From assembly GCA_015548865.1 (NCBI GenBank), contig JADMXW010000004.1, positions 214,527-278,526 of the forward strand: 64,000 nucleotides of DNA, given 5' to 3'. Source of the stretch: Serratia marcescens (GTDB taxonomy: Bacteria > Pseudomonadota > Gammaproteobacteria > Enterobacterales > Enterobacteriaceae). The notes under the pieces were generated by a model. It did no database searches and had not been told where the DNA came from. It saw only the letters and a program-made list of their open reading frames with translations. Position numbers and translations under genes: made by a program. Shown in pieces: positions 41,621 through 50,843 of the stretch (positions within the stretch are counted from its first letter, which is position 1; each line of letters opens with the position of its first letter).

Positions 41621-41657
41621 AAACCCCGTCAACCCTTCAGTTGACGGGGTTTTTTTT
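41621..41657 (+). terminator. intrinsic terminator after prc
   Basis: A perfect twelve-pair stem, AAACCCCGTCAA and TTGACGGGGTTT, with an eight-base loop is followed by a run of T residues. It ends the proQ-prc operon. Confidence 0.92.
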
Positions 41658-41718
41658 GCAGCGTTTTTTGACGTTTTCTTCTGTTCAGAAGTCGGAATGC
41701 GCGATATTTAATTTTTGT

Positions 41719-41732
41719 TTGATATGTATCAA
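41719..41732. promoter_or_regulatory. FNR box upstream of feo
   Basis: TTGATATGTATCAA is an exact match to the FNR consensus TTGAT-N4-ATCAA. It lies 94 bases before the first feo gene and predicts anaerobic activation, which fits Fe(II) uptake. Confidence 0.9.
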
Positions 41733-41759
41733 GTAGACTTATACACGTACATTTATTAT

Positions 41760-41774
41760 TGATAATAGTTATTA
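41760..41774. promoter_or_regulatory. Fur box upstream of feo
   Basis: TGATAATAGTTATTA has the 7-1-7 layout of the Fur site (TGATAAT-N-ATTATCA), with five of seven matches in the right half. It lies between the FNR box and the first feo gene, where repression would be expected. Confidence 0.65.
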
Positions 41775-41825
41775 GTTTTGTTTGTTTTCTGAGCATTCAC
41801 AGCAATTATACCGTGAGGCGCACTC

Positions 41826-42107
41826 ATGAGCTTTCCGGTTTTCTTTAAGAGTCCAACTATGACGCCAGGTCTACACACCCTTCTTGATATTCCCCTTAAT
41901 GTCAGCGCCGTAGTGGCGCGAATTCGTCTCAGCGGTGAGTACCATCAACGCTTAATGGAGTTGGGAATTCGCGTTGGGGGAGAAATTCGGGTTATTCAGC
42001 GTGAAGTAAATCAGCCTTTGATGTTAGCTGCGGGCGACGGTCGTATCGCGATTAATTGGGATATGGGCAAACAGGTTTGGGTAGCGCCCCAGGTTACACA
42101 GGGTTAA
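41826..42107 (+). CDS. FeoA-domain protein, extra copy upstream of feoA
   Basis: A 93-residue FeoA (SH3-like) protein. The core is VVARIRLSGEYHQRLMELGI followed by RVGGEIRVIQ and MLAAGDGRIAINWDMGKQVWV, preceded by a longer N-terminus than usual. It lies 59 bases ahead of the canonical feoA in the same operon, behind the FNR and Fur boxes, with GAGG before the ATG. E. coli feoABC has only one FeoA. The two share the fold but little sequence, so this is an old duplication rather than a recent one; it may also act on FeoB. Confidence 0.85.
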   Translation: MSFPVFFKSPTMTPGLHTLLDIPLNVSAVVARIRLSGEYHQRLMELGIRVGGEIRVIQREVNQPLMLAAGDGRIAINWDMGKQVWVAPQVTQG

Positions 42108-42166
42108 TGCTCTCTGGCTGCAGTGTGTGTTGTCACAAGGTCGCAATTTAGCAAGGAAAGGTAGTC

Positions 42167-42394
42167 ATGATTGAAGCTGTATTTCCCGTAGGGAGTACCT
42201 GGCGTGTGCTGGGTTATCAAAAAGGATCGGCCGATTATCGTAAGCGGTTGTTGGCGCTCGGCGTCACGCCGGGGGTGACCTTTACCGTCACCCGTGTAGC
42301 CCCTTTGGGAGATCCTATCGAACTTCGGTTGCGCGGCGCCGCTATCAGCGTGCGCAAGAGCGAAGCTCAGATATTGATCCTGGAGCAATGTTGA
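42167..42394 (+). CDS. feoA: ferrous iron transport protein FeoA
   Basis: A 75-residue SH3-like protein that supports FeoB. It reads STWRVLGYQKGSADYRKRLL, then ALGVTPGVTFTVTRVAPLGD and VRKSEAQILILEQC, closely matching E. coli FeoA (also 75 residues). AGGAAAGG lies before the ATG. It is followed by feoB. Confidence 0.95.
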   Translation: MIEAVFPVGSTWRVLGYQKGSADYRKRLLALGVTPGVTFTVTRVAPLGDPIELRLRGAAISVRKSEAQILILEQC

Positions 42395-42459
42395 TTTGTA
42401 AGGCATGTAGCACGAGAAATATGCCGACTTTTGAGAGCACGAGCGAGTAAGGAACCGTT

Positions 42460-44781
42460 ATGGTCGCACATCCCGTCATTGGTGTTGTTGGCAACCCCAA
42501 CTGTGGCAAAACTACGCTGTTTAACCTGCTGACAGGGGGGAAACAGACGGTGGGGAATTGGCCTGGTGTCACCGTTGAGAAAAAGGTTGGTCAATTTCTC
42601 TTTAAAGGTCAAAGATTTACACTTGTCGATCTTCCGGGCGTATACTCTCTCAATCCCGCATCGGAAAGCGCTGAGGATGAGCGTGTCGCACGTGATTATA
42701 TTCTTTCTGGTGAAGCGCATCTGGTGTTGAATATTCTTGATGCGGCCAATCTTGAGCGCAACCTTTATCTTACGGCACAACTGCTGGACATGAATGTGCC
42801 GATGGTTGTTGCGGTTAACATGATGGATATTGCCTCTTCGCGCAAACTGGAAATCGATATTGCTGCTCTACAAAATCGGTTAGGTTGCCCGGTGGTGCCT
42901 ATCACTGCCAGTCAAAACAAAGGGATTGATGTCTTACGCCAGGTCTGTATGTCCGCGTTGGCAGATATCCGATCTCCCAATGTTGAAGTGCCATATGACC
43001 CGCCACTGAAAAATGCCGCAGTGCAGATGGCCTTACGCATGACGGACATTCCCAGCGTAACGCACCCTTATTGGTTAGCACTGCAATTGCTGGAAGGGGA
43101 CACCACGGTGCGCTCTCGCTTGCCTGCACCGCTTTTAGCCGAAATGGATGCGCAAGTTGCTACGCTGACGGAAACCTATGAAGATGAACTGGATATCTTT
43201 CTTGCCGATGCTCGCTATCAGTTTGTCTCGTCTATTGCCAATCAGGCTGTAATCCGGCGCAGCAATGTTTCAGCGACACTCACGGATAAAATTGACCGAG
43301 TTGTACTGCATCGTTTTTTCGGCATCCCTATTTTCTTGTTGGTGATGTATCTCATGTTCATCTTCACCATCAAGGTGGGGAGTGCGTTTATTGACTTTTT
43401 CGATCAGTTTGTCGGCGCGTTGCTGGTGGATGGTTTAGGCACGCTACTGCGTGCAATCAATACGCCTGAATGGCTGGCGACACTTGTAGCGGATGGTATT
43501 GGCGGGGGTATCCAAACGGTTTCCACATTTATCCCGGTCATTGGTTGCCTTTATCTGTTCCTTTCCTATCTGGAGGATTCCGGTTATATGGCGCGTGCGG
43601 CGTTCGTGATGGACCGTTTCATGCGCAGCATAGGGTTGCCGGGTAAGGCTTTCGTGCCGTTGATTGTTGGTTTTGGTTGCAACGTGCCTGCAGTAATGGC
43701 GACGCGTACCATGGAAAAACACAGCGACCGTATTGTCACGGTAATGATGGCGCCTTTTATGTCGTGTGGTGCGCGCTTGCCCGTCTATGTGCTGTTTGCG
43801 ACAGCGCTGTTTACCAGCGGTGGGCAGAATCTTGTTTTTGGACTCTATCTGGTGGGGATTTTCGCTGCCATTGCCACTGGGTTTATGCTGAAGAATACTG
43901 CGTTGCAGGGGGAGGCTTCAGCATTCGTCATGGAGATCCCTCCATACCATTTGCCAGGACTACGTAGTGTGCTGATCCGTACCTGGGATCGGCTGAAAGG
44001 GTTTATTCTGCGTGCGGGTAAATTGATTGTTGTTGTCGTAACCGTTCTGAGCTTTTTCAATTCAATGGGTACAGATGGATCGTTTGGCAATCAGGACAGT
44101 GATAAATCCGTGCTTTCCTCTATAGGGCAGAAAATTGTGCCAGTGTTTGCGCCGATGGGGATAAAAGCGGAAAACTGGCCAGCCGCCGTGGGCGTTTTCA
44201 CCGGTATCTTTGCCAAAGAGGCGGTGGTAGGTACGCTTGATTCACTTTATGGTGCGATGGCAGAGAATCAGACCGGTACACAAGAAGAGGAAACGCCGTT
44301 TAATCTGGGAGACAGTGTTATGGGCGCACTGGCGACTATCCCGGAAAATTTCTCCAAACTTGGAGGAGAGCTTCTCGATCCATTGGGTATCAACGTTGGG
44401 GATTTGAGCGATACCGCCACGATAGCTGAACAGAACGAGTTTTCTGTTTCATCACTGGATATCATCGTCCATTTGTTTGACGGACGTTTGGGGGCCGTAG
44501 CTTACTTACTGATGGTATTGCTTTACGTGCCTTGCGTCGCGGCACTATCGGCTATCTGGCGTGAAGTGGGCACTGCGTGGGCACTGTTCTGTTTTGTTTG
44601 GACGATTGAACTGGGCTATGGCGCAGCGGTACTGGTATATCAGGCGGGTCGTTTTACCCACCATCCTGTCTATTCTACGGGTGCTATTGCTGCCGTGTTG
44701 ATCGTTTGGACGATTACCGTGTTCTTCCTGCGTCGTAATGGTAATTTGCGGCAACAGGCTGTAGCTGTGCGCGCGGTGTAA
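42460..44781 (+). CDS. feoB: ferrous iron transporter FeoB
   Basis: An inner-membrane Fe(II) permease with an N-terminal G-protein domain, 773 residues. The G1 motif is GVVGNPNCGKTTLFNLL, the switch region VTVEKKVGQF, and G3 VDLPGVYSL. Membrane helices begin near residue 285, with the two Gate motifs (YMARAAFVMDRFMRSIGLPG and FVPLIVGFGCNVPA). The C-terminus is cytoplasmic. It lies between feoA and feoC under FNR and Fur sites. Confidence 0.98.
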   Translation: MVAHPVIGVVGNPNCGKTTLFNLLTGGKQTVGNWPGVTVEKKVGQFLFKGQRFTLVDLPGVYSLNPASESAEDERVARDYILSGEAHLVLNILDAANLERNLYLTAQLLDMNVPMVVAVNMMDIASSRKLEIDIAALQNRLGCPVVPITASQNKGIDVLRQVCMSALADIRSPNVEVPYDPPLKNAAVQMALRMTDIPSVTHPYWLALQLLEGDTTVRSRLPAPLLAEMDAQVATLTETYEDELDIFLADARYQFVSSIANQAVIRRSNVSATLTDKIDRVVLHRFFGIPIFLLVMYLMFIFTIKVGSAFIDFFDQFVGALLVDGLGTLLRAINTPEWLATLVADGIGGGIQTVSTFIPVIGCLYLFLSYLEDSGYMARAAFVMDRFMRSIGLPGKAFVPLIVGFGCNVPAVMATRTMEKHSDRIVTVMMAPFMSCGARLPVYVLFATALFTSGGQNLVFGLYLVGIFAAIATGFMLKNTALQGEASAFVMEIPPYHLPGLRSVLIRTWDRLKGFILRAGKLIVVVVTVLSFFNSMGTDGSFGNQDSDKSVLSSIGQKIVPVFAPMGIKAENWPAAVGVFTGIFAKEAVVGTLDSLYGAMAENQTGTQEEETPFNLGDSVMGALATIPENFSKLGGELLDPLGINVGDLSDTATIAEQNEFSVSSLDIIVHLFDGRLGAVAYLLMVLLYVPCVAALSAIWREVGTAWALFCFVWTIELGYGAAVLVYQAGRFTHHPVYSTGAIAAVLIVWTITVFFLRRNGNLRQQAVAVRAV

Positions 44782-44822
44782 TCCGATGGAAAGTATTACG
44801 TCATGTCGGCTAGGAGGATGAA

Positions 44823-45044
44823 ATGACACTGATTGAGCTGCGTAACTTTGTGAAGGAAAGACGGCGTGTTTCCTTGCAAGAGGTGAGCCAGAAATTTCAT
44901 GTTGAAACAGGGGTAGTTGAAGGCATGATGGAGATCTGGATCCAAAAAGGAAAAATTCACAGCCATGAAAATGCCAGCGGCGGTTGTAGTGGGTGTTGCT
45001 CCTGTGAGAAAGGGTTACGCCTTTACTACGAATGGGTAGGATGA
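44823..45044 (+). CDS. feoC: FeoC regulatory/accessory protein
   Basis: A 73-residue winged-helix protein (LIELRNFVKERRRVSLQEVS, KFHVETGVVEGMMEIWIQKG) followed by a cysteine-rich segment, SGGCSGCCSCEKG, with four cysteines that can hold an Fe-S cluster in enterobacterial FeoC. It guards FeoB from FtsH proteolysis in Salmonella and may regulate the operon. It is the last gene of feo here. Confidence 0.93.
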   Translation: MTLIELRNFVKERRRVSLQEVSQKFHVETGVVEGMMEIWIQKGKIHSHENASGGCSGCCSCEKGLRLYYEWVG

Positions 45045-45251
45045 CGCTTGTACCTTAAAGAACGCGAGTTGCAGGAAAGCGCAAATTGAGAATCTGCTTA
45101 GCACAGATTTGAATAGCGTTTGGGCGGCCTTGTTAGGGGAAGGCCCAGGGATGGGCCGAATAGCGAGCGCAGTCTATGCATCGGCAACTTGAAGTATGGC
45201 AGGTATAATCACTAAGAGCTAACCGCGTTGCACGGCTAGCCCTTGAGAGCA

Positions 45252-46295
45252 TTAACGGCCGGCTTTCAACTGTTGAAAATAGTTTTCGTAAAGCGAACTG
45301 GCGCTGCCAACATCGTTTTGCCATTCCCCTTTCTGAATCGTCTCTTCATCAGGGTAGAGTGTGTTGTCCTTTGCCACTTCTGCTGGCAGTAATTTCTTTG
45401 CAGCCAGATTTGGCGTCGGGTAACCGATCGTTTCCGCAACTTTCGCCGCGATTTCTGGACGCAACAAGAAATCGATGAGCTTCATGGCGCCTTCTTTGTT
45501 CTTGGCATTAGCAGGGATCGCTAAACTGTCCATCCAGAAGATTCCACCCTCTTTAGGCCAGATGACCTCCAGCGGTGTACCAGCCTGACGGGCTACGTAA
45601 GCAGAGCCATTCCATACCATCCCCAGATTGACCTCACCTTCCATAAACGGATTACCGGGGTTGTCTGAGTTAAAGGCCAGCACATTTGGCATCAGCTTTC
45701 TTAACTCGTTATAGGCAGCTTCGATTTCCTTTGGATCGGTGGTGTTTGCCGAGTAACCGAGTTTTCGCAGCGCAATCTGGAAGACTTCGCGTGCATCATC
45801 CGTCAATAGAAGACTGCCTTTGTATTTCGCATCCCAAAAGTCACTCCAGCTAGTTACTGTTGTTGGATCGATAACGTCACGGTTGATACCGATGGCAGTG
45901 GCACCCCAGATATACGGGATGGAATACTCGTTATTGGGATCGAATGATTTATGCAGCAGGTTAGGATCGAGGTTATGAAAATTGCTCAGTTTGCTGGTAT
46001 CAATCTTTTGCAGCATCCCTTCCTTGCTCATCTTTGAGACAAAATACGTTGAGGGCACTACCAGATCGTAAGCTCCATCCTGATAGGTCTTCAGTTTGGC
46101 ATACATACTTTCGTTTGATTCGTAGGTAGAGTAAATCACCTTGATGCCGGTTTCTTTGGTGAACTGTTCCAGCAATCCTGGCGGCACGTATTCCGTCCAG
46201 TTGTAGAAATAGAGCGTCTTGTTATCCTTCGCATTGGCGATATTCAGACTCAGTGCCATAGCGCATGCGGCCAGCAGGTAGGGCAGTTTTTTCAC
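45252..46295 (-). CDS. potD: spermidine/putrescine-binding protein PotD
   Basis: Periplasmic polyamine-binding protein of the PotABCD importer. The 347-residue precursor has a signal peptide (MKKLPYLLAACAMALSLNIA) and the mature sequence DNKTLYFYNWTEYVPPGLLE. Binding-site segments are VIYSTYESNESMYAKLKTY, YDLVVPSTYFVSKMSKEGML, YIWGATAIGINRDVIDP and FMEGEVNLGMVWNGSAYVAR. It is the last gene of potABCD, 11 bases after potC. Confidence 0.97.
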   Translation of the reverse strand: MKKLPYLLAACAMALSLNIANAKDNKTLYFYNWTEYVPPGLLEQFTKETGIKVIYSTYESNESMYAKLKTYQDGAYDLVVPSTYFVSKMSKEGMLQKIDTSKLSNFHNLDPNLLHKSFDPNNEYSIPYIWGATAIGINRDVIDPTTVTSWSDFWDAKYKGSLLLTDDAREVFQIALRKLGYSANTTDPKEIEAAYNELRKLMPNVLAFNSDNPGNPFMEGEVNLGMVWNGSAYVARQAGTPLEVIWPKEGGIFWMDSLAIPANAKNKEGAMKLIDFLLRPEIAAKVAETIGYPTPNLAAKKLLPAEVAKDNTLYPDEETIQKGEWQNDVGSASSLYENYFQQLKAGR

Positions 46296-46306
46296 AATAG
46301 ACCTCC

Positions 46307-47107
46307 TTAACGTCCCAAAGGTTGGAATGATGTTTTTTTGGTACGGTCGCGCAGTATTAACTGACTACTGAGCACCAGCACTAACGACAACAACAACAAG
46401 ATGGTAGCCAGTGCGTTCACCTCAGGGGAAACACCGACCTTAACCATGGAATAGATTTTCAGCGGCAGAATTTCATAAGCCGGGCCGGTTACGAAAGATG
46501 ACACCACGACATCATCCATGGACAGGGTAAAGCTCAGTAGCCAACCTGCAGCAACGGCAGGCATCGCAAGCGGTAGAATGATTTTGCGTAATATAATCAC
46601 TTCACTGGCCCCTAAATCCCGCGCGGCCTCAAGCATTCGCACATCAAATCCTTTCAAACGGGAATATACCGTGACAACGACAAACGGCAGACAAAAGGTG
46701 ATATGGGAAAAAAGTAGCGACCAGAATCCGAGCGATATCCCCAATAGCATAAACAGCACCAGCAACGAAATTGCCATGACGATATCGGGTGACATCATCA
46801 CGACAAACAACATACCGCTGACAAATGGCTTACCGCGAAAATGATACCGATACAATGCTACAGCGGTGAGGGAACCGATGATCGTGGCAAAGGTAGCAGA
46901 AAATACCGCCATGGTCAGCGAGTGGCTGGCTGCCTGTAGCAGGCTGTCATTGTTTAACAGCAACCGATACCACTCAAAGGTGAATCCCTGCCAGTTAATG
47001 CCAAAACGCGCATGGTTAAATGAGTTAACAATCAGAATGATGATTGGGATGTAAAGGTAGGCGTAGATGAGGCTCATAAAGCTGCCGCGCAATAAACGTC
47101 CTATCAT
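46307..47107 (-). CDS. potC: spermidine/putrescine ABC transporter permease PotC
   Basis: Inner-membrane permease, 266 residues with six transmembrane helices. The binding-protein-dependent transport signature [20 protein letters not shown] (EAA motif) is present near residue 160. It overlaps the potB stop by four bases, as expected for a tightly coupled operon, and is followed by potD. Confidence 0.96.
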   Translation of the reverse strand: MIGRLLRGSFMSLIYAYLYIPIIILIVNSFNHARFGINWQGFTFEWYRLLLNNDSLLQAASHSLTMAVFSATFATIIGSLTAVALYRYHFRGKPFVSGMLFVVMMSPDIVMAISLLVLFMLLGISLGFWSLLFSHITFCLPFVVVTVYSRLKGFDVRMLEAARDLGASEVIILRKIILPLAMPAVAAGWLLSFTLSMDDVVVSSFVTGPAYEILPLKIYSMVKVGVSPEVNALATILLLLSLVLVLSSQLILRDRTKKTSFQPLGR

Positions 47108-47964
47108 TCCAGGTCCACCTTTTTATTCAACAAGCGGGCTGCCCGATAATATACAAACAGCATCAAGCCCATCACCAGCGTCAGACAAATACTGGTGGCT
47201 GCACCAAATGGCCAATCGCGAATGTTCAGGAACTGACTCTTTATCACGTTCCCAATAAGCAGGTTTTTTGCGCCACCCATCAGATCAGCGACAAAGAACA
47301 GCCCCATTGCGGGTAGCAGTACCAAAAGGCAGCCTGCGATAATGCCGGGCATGGTCAACGGGATCACAATACGGATAAACGATTGCCACTTGTTGGCTCC
47401 CAGATCTCGTGCCGCTTCCAGATAAGCATTGTCGAGTTTCTCTATGCTGGAATAGAGCGGTAATACCATAAACGGCAGCAAAATGTAGACCAGACCAAGC
47501 ACGACCGCCTGTGACGTGTACATAATGCGCAAGGGATCATCAATGATTCCGGCCCATAGCAGAAACTCGTTCAGATAGCCCCGAGTGCTCAGAAAGATTT
47601 TCAGCCCGTAAATGCGAATCAGTGAGTTGGTCCAAAAAGGGACGATAAGCAAAAACAGCAGCAGAGGGCGCACCTTTTCCGGCAATCGGGCCAAAATGAA
47701 TGCAAAAGGATATCCGATCATCAGGCAGCATAACGTAGCGATGACAGCCATATTTAATGAATGCAGTAACACCGAGGCATACAGTGGATCGCTCAGTCGC
47801 GTATAGTTTTCCAGCGTGAACACCATGGTGATCAAGTTGGCATCGTCGCGCGTAATAAAACTGGTGCCAATGATCATCAGGTTAGGGATGAATACAAACA
47901 ACATCAGCCAGGCAACGATGATGGTGATGATGATGTTTTGAAAACGTTTACGCGGTGGCTTCAT
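47104..47964 (-). CDS. potB: spermidine/putrescine ABC transporter permease PotB
   Basis: The second permease, 286 residues from the ATG at 47964 ([10 protein letters not shown]). Six helices are visible and the EAA loop reads [20 protein letters not shown]. The start overlaps the end of potA by 17 bases. A slightly earlier start (47976) is possible but would extend past the family N-terminus. Confidence 0.95.
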   Translation of the reverse strand: MKPPRKRFQNIIITIIVAWLMLFVFIPNLMIIGTSFITRDDANLITMVFTLENYTRLSDPLYASVLLHSLNMAVIATLCCLMIGYPFAFILARLPEKVRPLLLFLLIVPFWTNSLIRIYGLKIFLSTRGYLNEFLLWAGIIDDPLRIMYTSQAVVLGLVYILLPFMVLPLYSSIEKLDNAYLEAARDLGANKWQSFIRIVIPLTMPGIIAGCLLVLLPAMGLFFVADLMGGAKNLLIGNVIKSQFLNIRDWPFGAATSICLTLVMGLMLFVYYRAARLLNKKVDLE

Positions 47965-49069
47965 CGTGCAGCACAACCTCCCAACTCTCTACCCAGGTGA
48001 TAGCAACCTTCTGGTTGAGCGAGTGATCGACGTCGGGGTCATCTTCGTTGAAGAATTCACTGACCATGACCATTTTGCCATTTTCCAACTCAATGGTGGA
48101 TTCCAGCGTCATGCCCTTATAGTTCCGTTCGCGCACGTAACCGATCATGCCTTCGGCAGTTGTGTCATCATTGATTTCTTCTACGCGCAGATCTTCGGGG
48201 CGGAGTAATACTTTTAACGACTGCCCAGTACTGACGGGAAAGTTGACGGTGATAGGGCAGGTGCGGCCTTCGACTGTAGCATGTACGCGGGTACCCTCTT
48301 CCGGTGCGATCACTGTCGCATCAAAAATGTTGATTTCACCAATAAAGCTGGCAACGAACAGATTACAGGGTTCTTCGTAAATTTCTCGCGGTGTACCGTC
48401 TTGTTCGATTCTGCCGTCGCGCATCACTACGATGCGGTCTGACATCGTCAGCGCTTCTTCCTGATCGTGAGTTACAAAGATGAAAGTAATACCCAGCTTA
48501 CGTTGCAGCGCTTTCAGTTCATTTTGCATTTGCTTTCGCAATTTGTAATCAAGTGCGGAAAGCGATTCGTCCAGCAATAATACTTTGGGTTTATTCACCA
48601 CGGCACGAGCAATAGCAACCCGCTGCTGCTGCCCGCCAGAAAGTTGATGTGGGCGGCGCTGGGCAAAATCTTCCAGTTGCACCATCCGCAGCGCTTCCGT
48701 AACGCGTGGCTCAATGTCGGCAGACGGAGTTTTTTGCATTTTCAAACCGAACGCCACGTTGTCAAACACGCTAAGATGGGGAAATAGCGCATAGCTCTGA
48801 AAGACCGTGTTGACATAGCGCTGTTCGGCAGGCTGATGTGTAATATCCTGTTGTTCGAGCAGAATAGTGCCGCTATCAACATTTTCTAGCCCGGCAATCA
48901 AACGTAGAACCGTGGTTTTTCCACAGCCAGAAGGGCCAAGAATGGTCAAAAACTCACCGTGATTAATGGTGAGATCGAAGTGGGAGATGATGTCTTTGCC
49001 ATCAAATCCTTTACGTACATCGCGTAGTTCAACAACTGGCGCTGATGCTGGGGAAAGGTTTTCATTCAT
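47948..49069 (-). CDS. potA: spermidine/putrescine ABC transporter ATP-binding protein PotA
   Basis: ATPase of the polyamine importer, 373 residues from the ATG at 49069. Walker A is [19 protein letters not shown], the Q-loop [12 protein letters not shown], the signature [17 protein letters not shown], Walker [14 protein letters not shown], and the switch His [15 protein letters not shown] domain at the C-terminus includes [15 protein letters not shown]. Upstream in-frame ATG 49102 and TTG 49120 are possible starts; none has a strong ribosome site. Confidence 0.97.
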   Translation of the reverse strand: MNENLSPASAPVVELRDVRKGFDGKDIISHFDLTINHGEFLTILGPSGCGKTTVLRLIAGLENVDSGTILLEQQDITHQPAEQRYVNTVFQSYALFPHLSVFDNVAFGLKMQKTPSADIEPRVTEALRMVQLEDFAQRRPHQLSGGQQQRVAIARAVVNKPKVLLLDESLSALDYKLRKQMQNELKALQRKLGITFIFVTHDQEEALTMSDRIVVMRDGRIEQDGTPREIYEEPCNLFVASFIGEINIFDATVIAPEEGTRVHATVEGRTCPITVNFPVSTGQSLKVLLRPEDLRVEEINDDTTAEGMIGYVRERNYKGMTLESTIELENGKMVMVSEFFNEDDPDVDHSLNQKVAITWVESWEVVLHDEATA

Positions 49070-49504
49070 GGTGGTAGTGCTCAGTTTCCATCGTTGGTGC
49101 ATGCAAGTTGTGTAAAGCAATACATGACCAGGGTTATCACCTTTGCGTGTGGAGCGTCGTTAGGGGGGGCATTTTACGGGAAACCCCAGTGTACGCCAAC
49201 TTATACGCGCACTCTTGCAACGAAGAAAGCACGTTAATCATGAGATTAGTGATTGCTGTATAGCCTATTTGGATAAGGATAAGAAATTGTAATCATTATA
49301 TGTTTGTGATGTTAAAATAATGCGACAGTGGCGCGAATAAAACTTCATCGTAAAGTCCTTTTGTTTCATGAACCATATGATTTGTCTGCCTGTAAAAGAC
49401 GGTTTTGATGCATTCGCTGGCTAAGATGGTAAAAACTGACCTGACGCAATATTTGCCGATAAAGCCATCCGCATAATACCCATTAGGGTCCAGGGGGCGG
49501 GAAT
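49070..49504. other. potA/pepT divergent intergenic region
   Basis: 435 bases with the promoters of both operons. The half from 49200 to 49330 is AT-rich. I looked for an FNR site for pepT, which is anaerobically induced in Salmonella, and did not find a clear one. No gene is supported. Confidence 0.4.
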
Positions 49505-50740
49505 ATGGAAAAATTACTCGATCGTTTTTTGAATTATGTGACTTTCGATACACAGTCTAAGCCGGGCGTAAGGCATGTGCCGAGCACGGATGGCCAACTC
49601 AAGTTGGCGCGCGCTTTGCAGCAGGAACTGCTGACGCTCGGATTTGATCAGGTGACCCTGAGTGAGCATGGGTGCGTAATGGCGACGCTGGCCTCTAATG
49701 TGGCATGGCAGGTGCCTACCATCGGCTTTATTTCTCATATGGATACCTCGCCGGATTACAGTGGGAAAAACGTAAACCCACAGATTCTGGAAGATTATCG
49801 TGGTGGCGACATTGCACTTGGTATCGGGGATGAAATCCTATCGCCCGTGATGTTTCCTGTACTGCATCAACTGTTGGGTAATACCTTAATCACCACTGAT
49901 GGTAAAACCTTGCTGGGTGCTGATGACAAAGCGGGAATTGCAGAAATCATCACGGCGATGGTCCGCCTCAAACACCATCAAACGCCGCACGGTACGGTGC
50001 GTATTGCTTTCACCCCTGATGAAGAGATTGGCAAAGGAGCTCAATTCTTTGACGTGGCAGCTTTCGGTGCGCAGTGGGCCTATACTGTGGATGGGGGCGG
50101 AGTTGGTGAGCTAGAGTTCGAAAACTTCAATGCGGCTTCTGTCGGGATTAAAATTGTTGGTAATAATGTTCACCCTGGTAGTGCTAAAGGGGTGATGGTT
50201 AATGCATTGGCATTGGCGACGCGTTTTCATCAGGAAGTGCCGGTGCAGGAAGTACCTGAGCAGACTGAGGGTTACCAAGGTTTCTACCATCTGCATAGTA
50301 TGAAAGGGACGGTTGAGCGTGCCGAAATGCACTATATTGTGCGTGATTTTGAAAAAAAGGGTTTTGAACAGCGCAAAAAGACACTGTTCGAGATTGCTGA
50401 GAAAGTGGGCCTGGGATTACCACCGGATTGCTATATCGAGGTGACCATTACCGATACTTATTACAACATGCGTGAACAGGTCGAGCAGCACCCTCATGTG
50501 ATTAGCCTTGCACAGCAAGCAATGCGTGATTGTGATATTGAACCTTGCCTGAAACCAATCCGTGGAGGTACAGACGGTGCGCACCTTTCCTTCCAGGGAT
50601 TGCCTTGCCCTAATCTGTTTACCGGCGGCTATAATTTCCATGGTAAACATGAATTTATTACGCTGGAAGGTATGGAAAAAGCGGTGTCGGTGATTATGCG
50701 CATTGCTGAACTGACGGCATTACGGGCTAAAGCGCTATAA
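49505..50740 (+). CDS. pepT: peptidase T (tripeptide aminopeptidase)
   Basis: A zinc aminopeptidase (M20) that releases the N-terminal residue of tripeptides in the cytoplasm. The 411-residue protein has metal-site segments [48 protein letters not shown] and [12 protein letters not shown]. It begins [18 protein letters not shown], a full match to the family. It is divergent from potABCD, as in E. coli; there the next gene would be roxA, but here another gene lies between. Confidence 0.97.
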   Translation: MEKLLDRFLNYVTFDTQSKPGVRHVPSTDGQLKLARALQQELLTLGFDQVTLSEHGCVMATLASNVAWQVPTIGFISHMDTSPDYSGKNVNPQILEDYRGGDIALGIGDEILSPVMFPVLHQLLGNTLITTDGKTLLGADDKAGIAEIITAMVRLKHHQTPHGTVRIAFTPDEEIGKGAQFFDVAAFGAQWAYTVDGGGVGELEFENFNAASVGIKIVGNNVHPGSAKGVMVNALALATRFHQEVPVQEVPEQTEGYQGFYHLHSMKGTVERAEMHYIVRDFEKKGFEQRKKTLFEIAEKVGLGLPPDCYIEVTITDTYYNMREQVEQHPHVISLAQQAMRDCDIEPCLKPIRGGTDGAHLSFQGLPCPNLFTGGYNFHGKHEFITLEGMEKAVSVIMRIAELTALRAKAL

Positions 50741-50772
50741 TACCATCAGTTAGATAGGGCGATATTGCGTTG

Positions 50773-50800
50773 ATGCTGGGAAAGGTTCCCAGCATTATGT
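50773..50800 (+). terminator. probable pepT terminator
   Basis: ATGCTGGGAA (50773-50782), loop AGG, TTCCCAGCAT (50786-50795): a strong ten-pair stem but only a weak T-tail. Confidence 0.55.
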
Positions 50801-50843
50801 TCAACTGTGAATATCATTTTTATCACGTTAAACTTACTGACTC

